Source: Combretum micranthum
Lineage: Eukaryota; Streptophyta; Magnoliopsida; Myrtales; Combretaceae
NCBI GenBank assembly: GCA_024138025.1
Contig: JAMXBD010002840.1
Coordinates: 1-64,000, forward strand
Direction of reading: 5' to 3'
Length of the DNA: 64,000 nt
The translations under genes were made by a program, and so were the position numbers. This document shows, piece after piece, positions 37,807-47,838 of this stretch. Positions within the stretch are counted from its first letter, which is position 1; each line of letters starts with the position of its first letter. The notes under the pieces are model-generated. The model saw only the letters and a program-made list of their open reading frames with translations, was not told the origin of the DNA and searched no databases.

Positions 37807-38402
37807 TGGTTTAGGTTTGCCAGAAATAATGTTCAAGGCTCTCTTAAAATATCATTTAATTAACAAAATAATTTTAAAAAATTGTTATCTTTAAAAACAA
37901 TTTATATAAAAATATGTATTACATCAAGCTCAAACAATTTTTAATAATAATATATTTTTCTTTTTTCATTTTTAATTTTTTTAATTTTTTTGGTTAATTT
38001 TGGAAAAGACACGCTGTGTTTTTTTTTCACCTTGTCTTTTTTTCCTCTCATTTTTTATTTATTTACCTTACTACTTTTTATTTTTACTATTTTTGATTTT
38101 TTTGTGCTATTTTTGCTATTTTTTTGTTTTTCTATTTTTTACTATTTTTTTGTGAACTTGACATAATACTAATTTTTATCATAAATTTGAGCCTTAAATT
38201 GAGCAAAAATCGGGTGTCTACACCTTGTTACTTATTCATTATCAATATAAATTGTGCTACTTCGATGCGTTCCATTGGTTGTGATGTACGCCTTATACAT
38301 GATATGGAAGCCTTTGCGTGACTAAGGTAGTCATTCCTAAGCTTTAGTATTGTGTACGGCGGACTGCCACGTTTATGATAACCCTCGGGGCGTGACAATC
38401 CT

Positions 38403-39610
38403 ACGTAGAGTCATAGTAATCTACTAGAAATTATGGGTCTTGATTGAAAGGTCTTATAGAACAGTAAGCATATATCACTAAACACATAATAGAGAGGATA
38501 GAATTCTTTTCAAAACTTAAGTGTCTTAGATTTCTGATAAAAATACCTTAACTTATGTTCTTCTCTATCGTGTACTACTTAGGTTGGGTTGAGTGTCACA
38601 TCGCTACACAAAACTAGGCTCGTGCCTAAGCAAACTAAGGGTCAAGGGCAACTTATGAAGGGTTGCAGGGTACATTGATATAAGAAAAACCAAGTCGCAT
38701 CTTAACAAATTGGGGGTCACGTGCTACTAAAAAGCTCACGGCTTATATCGTGGGTACATAAGGGCTCGACATTAGGCCGCGATAGAAGCTATGCATCTTA
38801 TACTTTATTTTACTTTTGGCTACGACAATCCTCAGTGTCTGTCATGGGGTACTTACATTAAGTCTACCACTGATCCACCACGAGAGCATAACTAGGTGGC
38901 AACACGAACATCATGCAAAATAACCTCTAAAACAACTTCATTCACTATAAACTCTTCCAAAACCGACCCTAGCATCAACATGCGCATAAAGGCATCCCAA
39001 CACAACATCTCCTTGCACTTATAAAATATAATTTAATATCTTGAACTAATAAATGCTTTAATAGTATAATAATCATTATTCTTTTGGAGATATAAATGTG
39101 TTGTTTTTCCAACACATTAAAAGGGTTGAGGTTTTCTTTAATTAATGGCTCCTAGGGGTTTTAAAGGATAGTTTTTTATGTGCATTATGAATTTTAAAGT
39201 TTCGTTTTATATATTAAACCTTTCCTAAAAGTACTAGAAAATTTCATGCATGCCTACTACAATAAATTTTAAAGTATGGACATACTGTCCTTTTCTCTTA
39301 AGTAGAGCTTCACTCATTAAATATTGAAATGACAACTCCCAATAAACATTCATTATTTTCTTTTATGTTTAAAAGAAAGCTAAATAGTGATTTGAAAATT
39401 CACACTAATTGAGCGATGCTGTTTTCATAAAATAACCATAATATTTTCAAAATATCTACTTTTCTAAAAAGCACACTCTACCTGCTCAAAATCTGTTCTT
39501 CGTAAGCCTCTACCTTTTATCTTGAAATGCCTCAGGATCGTGCTTACACGCTTTTACGACCAGTGTTTTGGAAAAGAAAAGGCGAAGTGGTCTTCAAAAG
39601 CAGGACATGT
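38403..39610 (-). repeat. LTR D, third segment
   Basis: Sequence between solo LTR C and the Sirevirus. It contains phrases typical of long Tekay-type LTRs but no intact gene. The open frame at 39522-39773 straddles the Sirevirus boundary at 39611 and is not real. Confidence 0.45.
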
Positions 39611-41207
39611 TGTTGATTTCTCTCAAGAGATGATTTTGATGATAACAAAAAGAGTTAAATGTTTATATTTTTTTATGAATGCAGTAATGAATGTTAATAA
39701 TATAGAAAGTTTATCGAAGGATAAATATTTTTTATATATTATACAAGAAGGTAACTCAGAGACTTGGACATAGAGAGAATAACTTTTCAGAAGGTTATTC
39801 AGAAAGTATATATAAGACCTGCAGTGATGAGTTTAATACTCAGAGGGAAACTCAGAAGGTACATGAATCGCACAAAAAACAAGTATTTTTCCAACGCGAT
39901 TTAGTTTTTGAAGACCTAGCTCCAAATGTTGATTATAAATTGGGTGTTATACTCAATGTGTTCCACAAAGTTGGATTAATCCACAGAATTTGTTTTAGAA
40001 TTCTTAAATTGATTTAAGGAACACGAAATACTTTTAAGAAAATACAGTTCAATTCTTTAAAGTTCAACTAATTTTATTTTTTTCAAAAGTAATAATTATT
40101 TTAAGGAGAAGTTAGTTTGAAGAATTTACAAGGATAGAATTTGTGGATTGTGTCAAAATCATTACACGTGAAGATTGAAGATAAGCATGAACTGTGGATA
40201 ACGTGCAATGAATCAACACGATCAAGATTAAGTCCGATTTTTCAGTTTTTGGATAAAATATCGGTTGCAAGATGTTTATATTATCATCAAATGCTGGATT
40301 ATGAAGATAAATTCAAATATTTAAATTCAAATTGAGTCAATCGAAGATAACTGGAAGCAAATTTTTCGGAAATGACTGAGCTGATTCAACGCGCAAAAAT
40401 CTGGAAGAGTTGATCCAATCGAGCTTCCAACCGTTGTATATTTAAAATAAAAAACAGGAGGACGAAACAGATAGAAGAAGAACAATTTTTTAGATCAACT
40501 TAGAGACAACACGAGAAAATCAGAAAGTCCAAGCATTCGAAATCTGTCAATTTTTTTACTGTTCATTGAGCGAAAAATTGAGGAAACTCAAAATTTATAT
40601 TCCTCTTGATTTGTTTTTACTCTTAGTGAGTTGAGCGTTACAAGTAGACTTAGTTGATTGATTGTTTGTGAGAATCAAGCTAAGTGAATTGTAGCCAAAA
40701 GAGAATTGGCAAGAACTTCTTGTAACTTTGTTGATTTGATTGGATAGTGGAACACAACCGGTGAGGAATACCGGGACCCTGGCTTGGAGCTGGAAGAGAG
40801 GATTGACGCACAAGGCGGAACCTCTATACATCGATTTGCAATCTCTTCTCCTTATCTCTTTTTATTTTGAGTATTGATTGTTTATGTTTTGTTTGCTCAG
40901 AAGATAAATCAGAAAGTTCACTATATATATAGTTATTTACTCAGAAGGTTAATCATAGAGTAAATTGTTAACATTTTTCTTACTCAGAGAGTTAGGCAGA
41001 AGGTTTACAAGTTTGAAAGAGTTGTCTTAATTTTGATCCGAATTTTTCATAAAGCTTTAATTTGTTTAGATTATTATTTCAAGTAAGTTTTAAATCCATT
41101 ATAACCAAGTAGTGTGGAATTTGTTTAAATTTTGAAAAATAAGTTTTATAACCAATTCACCTCCCCCCCCCCCCCCCCCCCTCTTGGTTATTTTTTCGGG
41201 ACCAACA
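39611..41207 (+). repeat. 5' LTR of the Sirevirus
   Basis: Contains repeated CTCAGAAGGT/CTCAGAGAG-type motifs at both ends (about 39755-39860 and 40895-41000), a run of about 20 C (41163-41181) and a 'gcttggagctggaagagagg' block near 40780. The ends match the 3' LTR, with scattered one-base indels between copies. Confidence 0.85.
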
Positions 41208-41208
41208 A

Positions 41209-41221
41209 TTGCTATCAGAGC
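41209..41221 (+). other. Primer-binding site of the Sirevirus
   Basis: TTGCTATCAGAGC directly after the 5' LTR, one base away from the usual tRNA-Met-i site TTGGTATCAGAGC. Confidence 0.65.
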
Positions 41222-41256
41222 AGTGTTCATACATTTTACTTGAGTAATCCTTACAA

Positions 41257-43080
41257 ATGGCTGATAATAACATTGCTATTAACCGAGCTCCATATTTTGA
41301 TGGAACGAACTATCTGTATTGGAAAATGCGCATGTCTACTTATATAAAAGCTAATGACTATGCATCTTGGCAAGTGATTTCTTTCGGAGACACACAAGTG
41401 GTTATGAATGATGATGGCAGTTTTACTGATGAACAATTGAAGCACATTGAGAAAAACAATAAGGCTAAGAATCTCTTACTCACTACTATAGCTCCTTCTG
41501 AATTCTATTTAATTTCTTCTTGTGAAACTGCAAAAGACATTTGGGATACACTATCCAAAACTTATGAAGGAACTAATACTATTAAGGAAACAAAGATTAA
41601 TTCTTTGCTGCAACAATATAAGCTGTTTAAGATCAAACCTGAAGAGAAAATAAGAGAAGCTTTTAATCGTTTTACTGCTATAACTAATGAACTGACTTCT
41701 CTTGGAAAGAAAATGGATGATTCTGATTTAGTCAGGAAGATACTCAGAATATTGCCAAAGTCATGGGATGCTAAAAAGACAGCAATTGAAGAAGCCCAAG
41801 ACCACAAGCTAACTCTTAGTCAACTAAGGGAGAAACTATTAGCTTACGAGTCACACATTAACACAACTGAAGAAGCAGAAGGAAGCTCAAGAGCAATAGC
41901 TTTCAAAGCAAGAAAAGTCACAAATGATGAAACTGATTCCGATGATGACAACATGGAAGAAAACATTGGCATGCTTGCAAGAAGATTGAGCAAGTTCTTT
42001 AAAGGTAAGAAATATAATAATTTCAGTAAAACTAACAAGTCAAGTGCAGGAAAGAATTACAAAGAAAAGGAAGAAAAGAAAGAAAAGAAGGAACTCGTGT
42101 GTTACGAATGCAAACAACCTGGTCACATCAAGTACGAGTGTCCTATATTGAAAAAGAAAATGAAGAAATTCAAGAAGAAAAGCCATGCTATGATGACGAC
42201 ATGGAGTGATCTTGATGAATCAAAAGGTGAATCAGAAGATACAAGTGACAATGAAGAAGAAGCAAATTTGTGCTTGATGGCTGCATCTGAGGTACATTCT
42301 GATTCCGATGAAGATATAAATGAAAATGACATTTATTCCGAAATGAAAAAGTTACTTAAAGCATTAAAAAGGGCAGATGTAAAAATCACGAAATTAGAAA
42401 TAGAAAACAAAGCTCTTAAGAACGAAAAGGATGTTTTGCGTCAAACTAATAAACTTCTTATTAATGAAAATGATATTTTGAAAAATGACAATGAGAAATT
42501 GTTTGTCAAAACTGATGGTGTCAAGAAAGAAAATGAAGTTTTGAAAACCAAAATTAAGGAATTAAAAGGAAGAGTTGAAGATCTGTCTCAATCGATAAAG
42601 AACACGTTCAACAAATTTAATGAAAGTGATAAGAAATTGAATATGTTAATTGGAAGTCAAAGACCATCTTTTATCAAACATGGGTTAGGATATGAATTTG
42701 GAAATTCATCAAACAATTTGAAAAAGACGATTTTTGTGAAAGAAAATAAACCAGCGAACAACCAAGCTTCTGTTCATAACGAGAAAGGCAAGAACAGTAA
42801 CAGCAGAAGGAACATCAGAAGGTATGTTCAACCAAGCTATCCTAGCAGAAGGTACATGTATGCTTATAATGATTATCCAACACATCATAACTATAAAAGG
42901 GGAAATCAAAGGTATTATCAACAATCATATGCATGTTCATTTTGTAATAAAATAGGTCATATTGAAAAATATTGTTTCTACAAAAGAAACAAGCTCAGTA
43001 CACATCAAGTTAAGAAACAAGATAAGGCGAGCTTGACTTATCAAGGACCCAAGTTTGTTTGGGTTCCTAAAAAGGTTTAA
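41257..43080 (+). CDS. Sirevirus gag (nucleocapsid) protein, 607 aa, intact
   Basis: Structural protein that packages retrotransposon RNA in cytoplasmic particles. The N-terminal ~200 residues are a copia-type gag (UBN2-like) domain containing FDGTNYLYWKMRM and a CETAKDIWDTL motif. A CCHC zinc knuckle, CYECKQPGHIKYEC, lies at about residues 281-294. A long charged coiled-coil rich in Glu, Lys and Asn follows (about 350-470). A second knuckle, CSFCNKIGHIEKYC, lies at about 559-572. The ATG lies 36 bases after the primer site and is the first in frame. The frame is complete, the only complete ORF in the element. Pol begins downstream after a stop, as is usual for separate gag in Sireviruses. 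Confidence 0.9.
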   Translation: MADNNIAINRAPYFDGTNYLYWKMRMSTYIKANDYASWQVISFGDTQVVMNDDGSFTDEQLKHIEKNNKAKNLLLTTIAPSEFYLISSCETAKDIWDTLSKTYEGTNTIKETKINSLLQQYKLFKIKPEEKIREAFNRFTAITNELTSLGKKMDDSDLVRKILRILPKSWDAKKTAIEEAQDHKLTLSQLREKLLAYESHINTTEEAEGSSRAIAFKARKVTNDETDSDDDNMEENIGMLARRLSKFFKGKKYNNFSKTNKSSAGKNYKEKEEKKEKKELVCYECKQPGHIKYECPILKKKMKKFKKKSHAMMTTWSDLDESKGESEDTSDNEEEANLCLMAASEVHSDSDEDINENDIYSEMKKLLKALKRADVKITKLEIENKALKNEKDVLRQTNKLLINENDILKNDNEKLFVKTDGVKKENEVLKTKIKELKGRVEDLSQSIKNTFNKFNESDKKLNMLIGSQRPSFIKHGLGYEFGNSSNNLKKTIFVKENKPANNQASVHNEKGKNSNSRRNIRRYVQPSYPSRRYMYAYNDYPTHHNYKRGNQRYYQQSYACSFCNKIGHIEKYCFYKRNKLSTHQVKKQDKASLTYQGPKFVWVPKKV

Positions 43081-43131
43081 TCACCTTATTTCTGATTGCA
43101 GGAACAAGGAGCAAAAATAAAAGAAACATGA

Positions 43132-43811
43132 TACTTGGACAGTGGATGTTCAGGCTATATGACTGGAGATCCTTCCTTGTTCACTAGCATAGTTTGGAAA
43201 GAAAAGGGGTATGTAAGATTTGGTGATGATAGCCGTGGTAAAATCATTGGAACACGTACAATTGGTCATCCCCCATACATGATTGAAAATGTTTCCTTAG
43301 TCAAAGGATTAAAACACAATCTCTTAAGTATAAGTCAACTATGTGATAAAGGCTATCAAATGAATTTTGAGAAAAACAAATGTTTTGCATATAATTCTGA
43401 TGGAATTAAATTATTTGAAGGATATAGAAAAAGGAATGTATATTTAATTACACCATCTGATATGAATGTTGAATGTTGCTTTTTGACTATGAATGATAGT
43501 ATTTATATATGGCACAAAAAACTAGGGCATGTGAATTTCAATCATTTGGAAAAATTATCTAAAAAGAATATTGTTGTTGGTTTACCCAAAATCAATATAA
43601 AGCATGAAGTTAAATGTTCAACTTGTTTAAAGAACAAAATGATCTCAATTTCACACAAAAGTATTAATTTGATGACAACTAAAAGACCACTTGAATTTTT
43701 ACATCTTGACTTATTTGGACCTACTAGAACCTTGAGTCTAGGAGGAAGCAAATATGGTCTTATAATAGTAGATGATTTTTCAAGATATACATGGTGTTCT
43801 TTTAAAAACAT
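43132..43811 (+). pseudogene. Sirevirus pol, part 1: protease and integrase N-terminus
   Basis: Protease active site LDSGCSGYMTGD at the start, then a GAG-pre-integrase HHCC domain (WHKKLGHVNFNHL…CSTCLKNK) and the beginning of the integrase core (LHLDLFGPTR, IIVDDFSRYTW). In-frame stop TGA at 43129-43131 just before the protease motif, where the family has Trp; TGG to TGA is a typical decay change. The frame is cut at 43811 by the solo LTR at 43812-45369. Pol resumes after 45374. Confidence 0.85.
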
Positions 43812-45369
43812 TGTTGGTCCCGAAAGATAACCAAGAGGGGGTGAATTGGTTATTTAATAAAAATTTAACCTTTTCAAATTCAACCAAATTCACTTCGCTT
43901 AGTTACTCAAATTAAATGGCTTCTAAAACTCTATTTTAAATATATGATAAATTTCGAATAATATCAAACAAGATCAAGTTTGCAAATAATTAAAAGAAAA
44001 TATGTTAGTAAAAATTTATTTTGCTCCCAGTTACTCTCTGACTGATCTTCTGAGTTCAATGTTCAGTATAACTTAAATTTCCAGTTACTCTCTGACTGGT
44101 CTTCTGAGTTATAATGCAGCAAGAATAAACAATAAAATATGCACGAAATTAAAAAGATAAGTAGAAAAGAGATTGTAAGATCGATTTATAGAGGTTCCGC
44201 CTTAAGCGTCAATCCTCTTCCAGCTCCAAGCAGGGGACCCGGTATTCCACACCGGTATGTCCACTATTTCCAAAAGAAATGAGAATACAATCTTGTTCTT
44301 CAACAAGAACTTCAAACACTCTGCTCAGCCTATCTAGCTTCACTCAAGCTATTTACTGATCTACAGAGACTAAATGTAACTCACTTCTACACAAATCTCA
44401 TTCAAGATATACAATGCTTTGAAACAAAAGAATAAACGTTTCTAAAATTTCAGCTCAAGGAAAATTTCGAATGACAGTAATTTTGCAAGAGATTCTCAAA
44501 GGCTTTTGATTATTCTCGTCTTTTTCACACCTTGTCTTCATGTCTTCGAGATATTTAAATTTAAAATTCTCCTTCTTCTTCGGTTGAAAACGGTTAGTGA
44601 ATTCGAATTCAAACAATTGGATAGATGATAATCTCCCAGTAGTTCCTGATTTTGTGCTTGATAACTTCTGTGATTATCCAAATCTTATCTTGCTGTTGAT
44701 AACGTTGATGTTTATCCATATCATTGTTTGACCATCATGAAGATAGACTTTCTCGTGAAATATCTTCTAAATCCCAAAAGAATATGATAGAATCTTTCCT
44801 TCTTGATATGACTGTCAAACTTGATAACAAAACGAATTCTATAATATCATTGAATAAACCCAAGCCATAAATAACAGACATAATCTGATCTTTGATTAAT
44901 TAATTTTTCTGTCATAAGCTTTTGAGTTTTTATACGTTGATTAAAAAATTCGAATCCCCTTGGATATAATAACCAACTTTGTGGAACATTTGAATGTATC
45001 ACCCAAATACACTCAACTTTGGAGCGGGTCTTCAAAATAATAAAATAATTTTAAAAGATTCGAACTGTGATCTTTTGTGCGAATCCTATTCTTGTTTCCA
45101 GTTTACCTTCTGAGTTACCTTCTGAGCAGTGTTGTTTTGTCGCTCAGCCGTTTCACTCTCTGAGTTTCCTTCTGAATACTTTTGTCTTTCTATTTTGTCT
45201 CTGAACTACTTTCTGATTTATCTTTAAATTTTCATAACTTCTTGCTTAGCTCTTGAAAACTCTTACTTCACTTATCACATTAAATGTGAGATGTCTGCAT
45301 ACTCAAAAATTCATTAGTAAAACTTAATCTTTTTGTTATCATCAAAACATCAAAAGAGAAATACTAACA
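43812..45369 (-). mobile_element. Sirevirus solo LTR inserted in integrase
   Basis: On plus, TGTTGGTCCCGAAAG…ACTAACA; on minus this has the same LTR ends and internal blocks as the Sirevirus LTRs (TGTTAGTATTTCTC…CGGGACCAACA; the 'gcttggagctggaagagg' block at about 44212-44232). It is flanked by a perfect AACAT duplication (43807-43811, 45370-45374). It is 1558 bp, LTR-sized, with no internal region. Repeated 'ccagttactctctgactg' motifs at about 44028 and 44082 are the family's LTR repeats. It is clearly diverged from the host element's LTRs. Confidence 0.88.
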
Positions 45370-45374
45370 AACAT

Positions 45375-46032
45375 AAATCATAAACTTTTGAGATTTTTCA
45401 AAGATTTGCTAAACAAATACAAAATGAAAAAGGTTTTTCCATTGTTTCTTTAAGAACTGATCATGGTACAGAATTTGATAATGCATCATTTATATCTTTT
45501 TGTGAGGAACATGGAATACAACATAATTTTTCTGCTCCATATACACCTCAACAAAATAGAGTAGTTAAAAGGAAGAATAGAACAATACAAGAGATGTCAC
45601 GTTCTATGTTGAATGAAAGTAAAATAGCTAAACATTTTTGGGCTGAAGCTGTTGCAACTGCATGTTATATCCTGAATAGAGTATACATTAGAGCTCATAC
45701 TATAAAAACATCTTATGAATTATTTCGTGGTAGAAAACCATCTGTTTCATACTTTCATGTTTTGGTTGTACATGTTTTGTGAAACAGAATACACATAACC
45801 TTGGAAAATTTGATGAAAGATCAGATGAAGCAATTTTTCTTGGATATTCACAACATAGTAAAGCATATCGTGTGTTTAACAAAACAACAAAAATAGTTGA
45901 AGAATCTATAAATGTAAGATTTATTAATGTAAAAGATGATTTTGATGATGATGATGTTCTTACTATTGAGAATAAAATTAATGATGTGAATGAGAAGAAG
46001 GTTGATACAACTGATATACATAATACTGAAAC
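45375..46032 (+). pseudogene. Sirevirus pol, part 2: integrase core and C-terminus
   Basis: Continues the integrase with LRTDHGTEFDN (second catalytic Asp), APYTPQQNRVVKRKNRTI (catalytic region; the usual Glu in the NGVVER-type motif is here within VVKRKN, so it appears changed) and the C-terminal FDERSDEAIFLGYS. Breaks: an early stop just after the solo LTR, and a frameshift at 45760-45763 in a T run that looks one base short. Cut at 46032 by the CRM-like element. Confidence 0.82.
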
Positions 46033-46774
46033 TGATACGAGAACCCTCGCAATCACGCTTGAGAACCCTTTTGATTATTATGGACCCCCAACACAGTAAT
46101 ACGAAAACCCACGAATTCTATTGGAATCAAACCCTAAGAAGGATTAGATATAGGTTTGTCTTAGTTTTCTTGGTGATCTAAATAGTTAGAACAATGATGC
46201 CCTAACCCGAAACACTCCACAAAGAAGATGATCAAACTTCCTTGAATGTTCCTAAAAACATGTATTCTTCTCAAGAACACAAAGAACAAGCAAATAGCTT
46301 TTCGGTATTCAAATATGTCAAAACTTGTTTCAATACATCCCAACAAGACTATTTATAGTCCATGCAAATAGGCATAAAGAAACCCTACCAAAACTATTAA
46401 AATAAATAAAATAAGAGAATTCATCTATGAAAGGCCGGCCCATAAGCTTCAAAGGCTGGAGGCCTTATTATATTAAAAGAAAACCCAACATTGAAGGATC
46501 TTTATGTATTTTCACTTGCACTTGAAATATATTGACCCGCACTTGATTTCCACTTGTTCCAAAGCTTTGATACCCATGTAATCCATCACTAGTATACGTC
46601 ATTAAACTTTGGAAGTGTTGATTGAAAGCTTGTTGAATCTTCTTAGCTCGAGATCTCGTGATCGGTCCTTGAGGTAAGTTAATTGGACTTGAATTTCTTT
46701 GAACTTCAACCGTAGCCACTTGATCTTCATGTTGACTTGGCTCGCGATCTTGGATCGTTGGTTCATCTATAACA
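46033..46774 (-). repeat. 3' LTR of the CRM-like element
   Basis: On minus, TGTTATAGATGAACC…CTCGTATCA. The pol frame continues about 100 codons into it. A 61-codon frame at 46161-46346 is identical in the other LTR and is not considered a gene. Confidence 0.88.
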
Positions 46775-47838
46775 TTCCCCTCCTCTTGAAAAGGATTCGT
46801 CCTCGAATCAAAAGCATCACCTACATCAAACGGACTAAGATCAGCAACATTGAAAGTTGCACTAACATTATACTCACCAGGTAAGTCGACTTTGTAGGCG
46901 TTGTCATTGATCCTCTCAAGAATCTGAAATGGACCATCTCCTCTTGGATTCAACTTGGACTTTCTTTGAATTGGAAATCTCTCTTTGCGAAAATGCACCC
47001 AAACCCATTCTCCAGGTTGAAAAATCATGGGTTTCCTTCCTTTATTCACTCTTGAAGCTACTTTGGCATTCTGTTGCTCAATCCTGTTCTTCACCTGCTT
47101 ATGTAGCTTCTTAACAAAATCTGCCTTTGAATTAGCATCAAAACTCACAAACTGGTTAGGTGGTAATGGCAATAAATCAATAGGAGTTAGTGGATTAAAA
47201 CCATACACAATCTCAAATGGAGAACAATGCGTACTGCTATGAATAGCTCTATTATATGCAAACTCCACAAATGGTAAGCAATCCTCCCAAGTCCTAATGT
47301 TTTTCTCTATGATTGCCCTCAACAACTGAATCAATGTTCTATTAACCACCTCAGTTTGCCCATCAGTCTGTGGGTGACAGGTAGTTGAAAACATAAGCTT
47401 AGTTCCCAACTTTGCCCACAACACTCTCCAGAAGTGACTCAAAAATTTTACATCTCTATCACTAACAATGCTTTTAGGTATGCCATGCAGACGCACTACC
47501 TCTCTAAAGAACAAATCAGCAATGAATGTAGCATCATCAGTTTTATGACAAGGAATAAAATGAGCCATTTTACTAAACCTATCTACCACAACAAAGATAC
47601 TGTCATGACCTTTCCTAGTCCTAGGCAATCCAAGCACAAAATCCATAGACACAGCAGTCCAAGGTTCATCAGGAACAGGTAAAGGTGTATATAATCCATG
47701 TGGTTTCAGTTTAGATTTAGCCTCCTTACATGTAATGCAATTTTGACAAACTTTATGCACATCATGTCTCATCCCAGGCCAAAAAAAATGTTCATGCAGC
47801 ATATTGTAGGTCTTATCTACCCCAAAATGCCCCATCAA
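46468..47838 (-). CDS. CRM-like integrase and C-terminal tail, running into the LTR
   Basis: Integrase inserts retrotransposon cDNA into host DNA. A zinc-binding N-terminus (CQNCITC, residues 31-37) is followed by the catalytic triad Asp66 (SMDFVLG), Asp127 (SDRDVKF) and Glu163 ([10 protein letters not shown]), with 35 residues between the last two (DD35E). A GPY/F-type region ([21 protein letters not shown]) follows, then an acidic/Gln tail with [18 protein letters not shown]. The last ~100 residues are encoded by LTR sequence, a feature known from CRM elements, where the tail is linked to targeting. The frame starts one base out from the upstream RT frame (overlap near 47835), so it is not a separate gene but the second half of pol after a frameshift. 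Confidence 0.85.
   Translation of the reverse strand: MMGHFGVDKTYNMLHEHFFWPGMRHDVHKVCQNCITCKEAKSKLKPHGLYTPLPVPDEPWTAVSMDFVLGLPRTRKGHDSIFVVVDRFSKMAHFIPCHKTDDATFIADLFFREVVRLHGIPKSIVSDRDVKFLSHFWRVLWAKLGTKLMFSTTCHPQTDGQTEVVNRTLIQLLRAIIEKNIRTWEDCLPFVEFAYNRAIHSSTHCSPFEIVYGFNPLTPIDLLPLPPNQFVSFDANSKADFVKKLHKQVKNRIEQQNAKVASRVNKGRKPMIFQPGEWVWVHFRKERFPIQRKSKLNPRGDGPFQILERINDNAYKVDLPGEYNVSATFNVADLSPFDVGDAFDSRTNPFQEEGNVIDEPTIQDREPSQHEDQVATVEVQRNSSPINLPQGPITRSRAKKIQQAFNQHFQSLMTYTSDGLHGYQSFGTSGNQVRVNIFQVQVKIHKDPSMLGFLLI

Larger units (their letters stand above)
24714..38222 (-). mobile_element. Non-autonomous Ogre/Tat-like LTR element (LARD-like)
   Basis: A 13.5-kb element with a perfect 5-bp target duplication, CCTTG (24709-24713, 38223-38227). 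Minus orientation is shown by the LTR start TGTAGACACCC, by an 18-base primer-binding site of the tRNA-Arg type used by Ogre/Tat elements (plus 32352-32369), by a purine tract AAAGAGGGGCAGC (plus 28021-28033) and by minus-strand TATA boxes in both LTRs. The LTRs are 3.3 kb and the internal region is 4.35 kb. The internal region has no gag or pol and no credible open frame on either strand. It consists of tandem arrays and polypyrimidine-rich DNA. It must have been mobilised by proteins of another element. Confidence 0.82.
32373..38222 (-). repeat. 5' LTR of the Ogre-like element, with a 3.1-kb insertion and a deletion
   Basis: Pairs with 24714-28020. Native LTR sequence is 32373-32549 and about 35636-38222; the rest is the nested CRM-like insertion. 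Compared with the 3' LTR it also lacks about 640 bases (equivalent to 25720-26362). The junction at about 36550 ('gaaaaacttgatcagagcc') shows ACTT microhomology. The hairpin array (36180-36560), TATA box (37144-37137 on minus) and a degenerate tRNA-like segment (37731-37806) are present. Confidence 0.8.
20527..38397 (+). mobile_element. Tekay/Del-like solo LTR C, split by a 13.5-kb insertion
   Basis: Starts TGTAAACCCCC at 20527, ends GGGGCGTGACA at 38397, and is flanked by a perfect ATCCT duplication (20522-20526, 38398-38402). Removing the Ogre-like insertion (24714-38222 plus one CCTTG) leaves about 4357 bp, close to solo LTR A (4318 bp) and alignable to it end to end in inverted orientation. 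A plus-strand TATA box lies at 21743-21750. The conserved block at 24030-24300 has open frames on both strands, but it is the same LTR block seen in A, G and H and is not a gene. LTR segments: 20527-24713 and 38228-38397. Confidence 0.85.

Noticed and set aside
40595..40831. Minus-strand 78-codon frame repeated at 55570-55788
   Set aside because: It is antisense within the two Sirevirus LTRs and differs between them by indels. No coding evidence.
41161..41181. Run of about 20 C
   Set aside because: Part of the Sirevirus LTR end, with a matching C run in the 3' LTR. The exact length is probably unreliable in the assembly.
46161..46346. A 61-codon frame repeated identically at 49771-49956
   Set aside because: It repeats only because both copies are LTRs of the same young element. 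It has no family resemblance and no context of its own.
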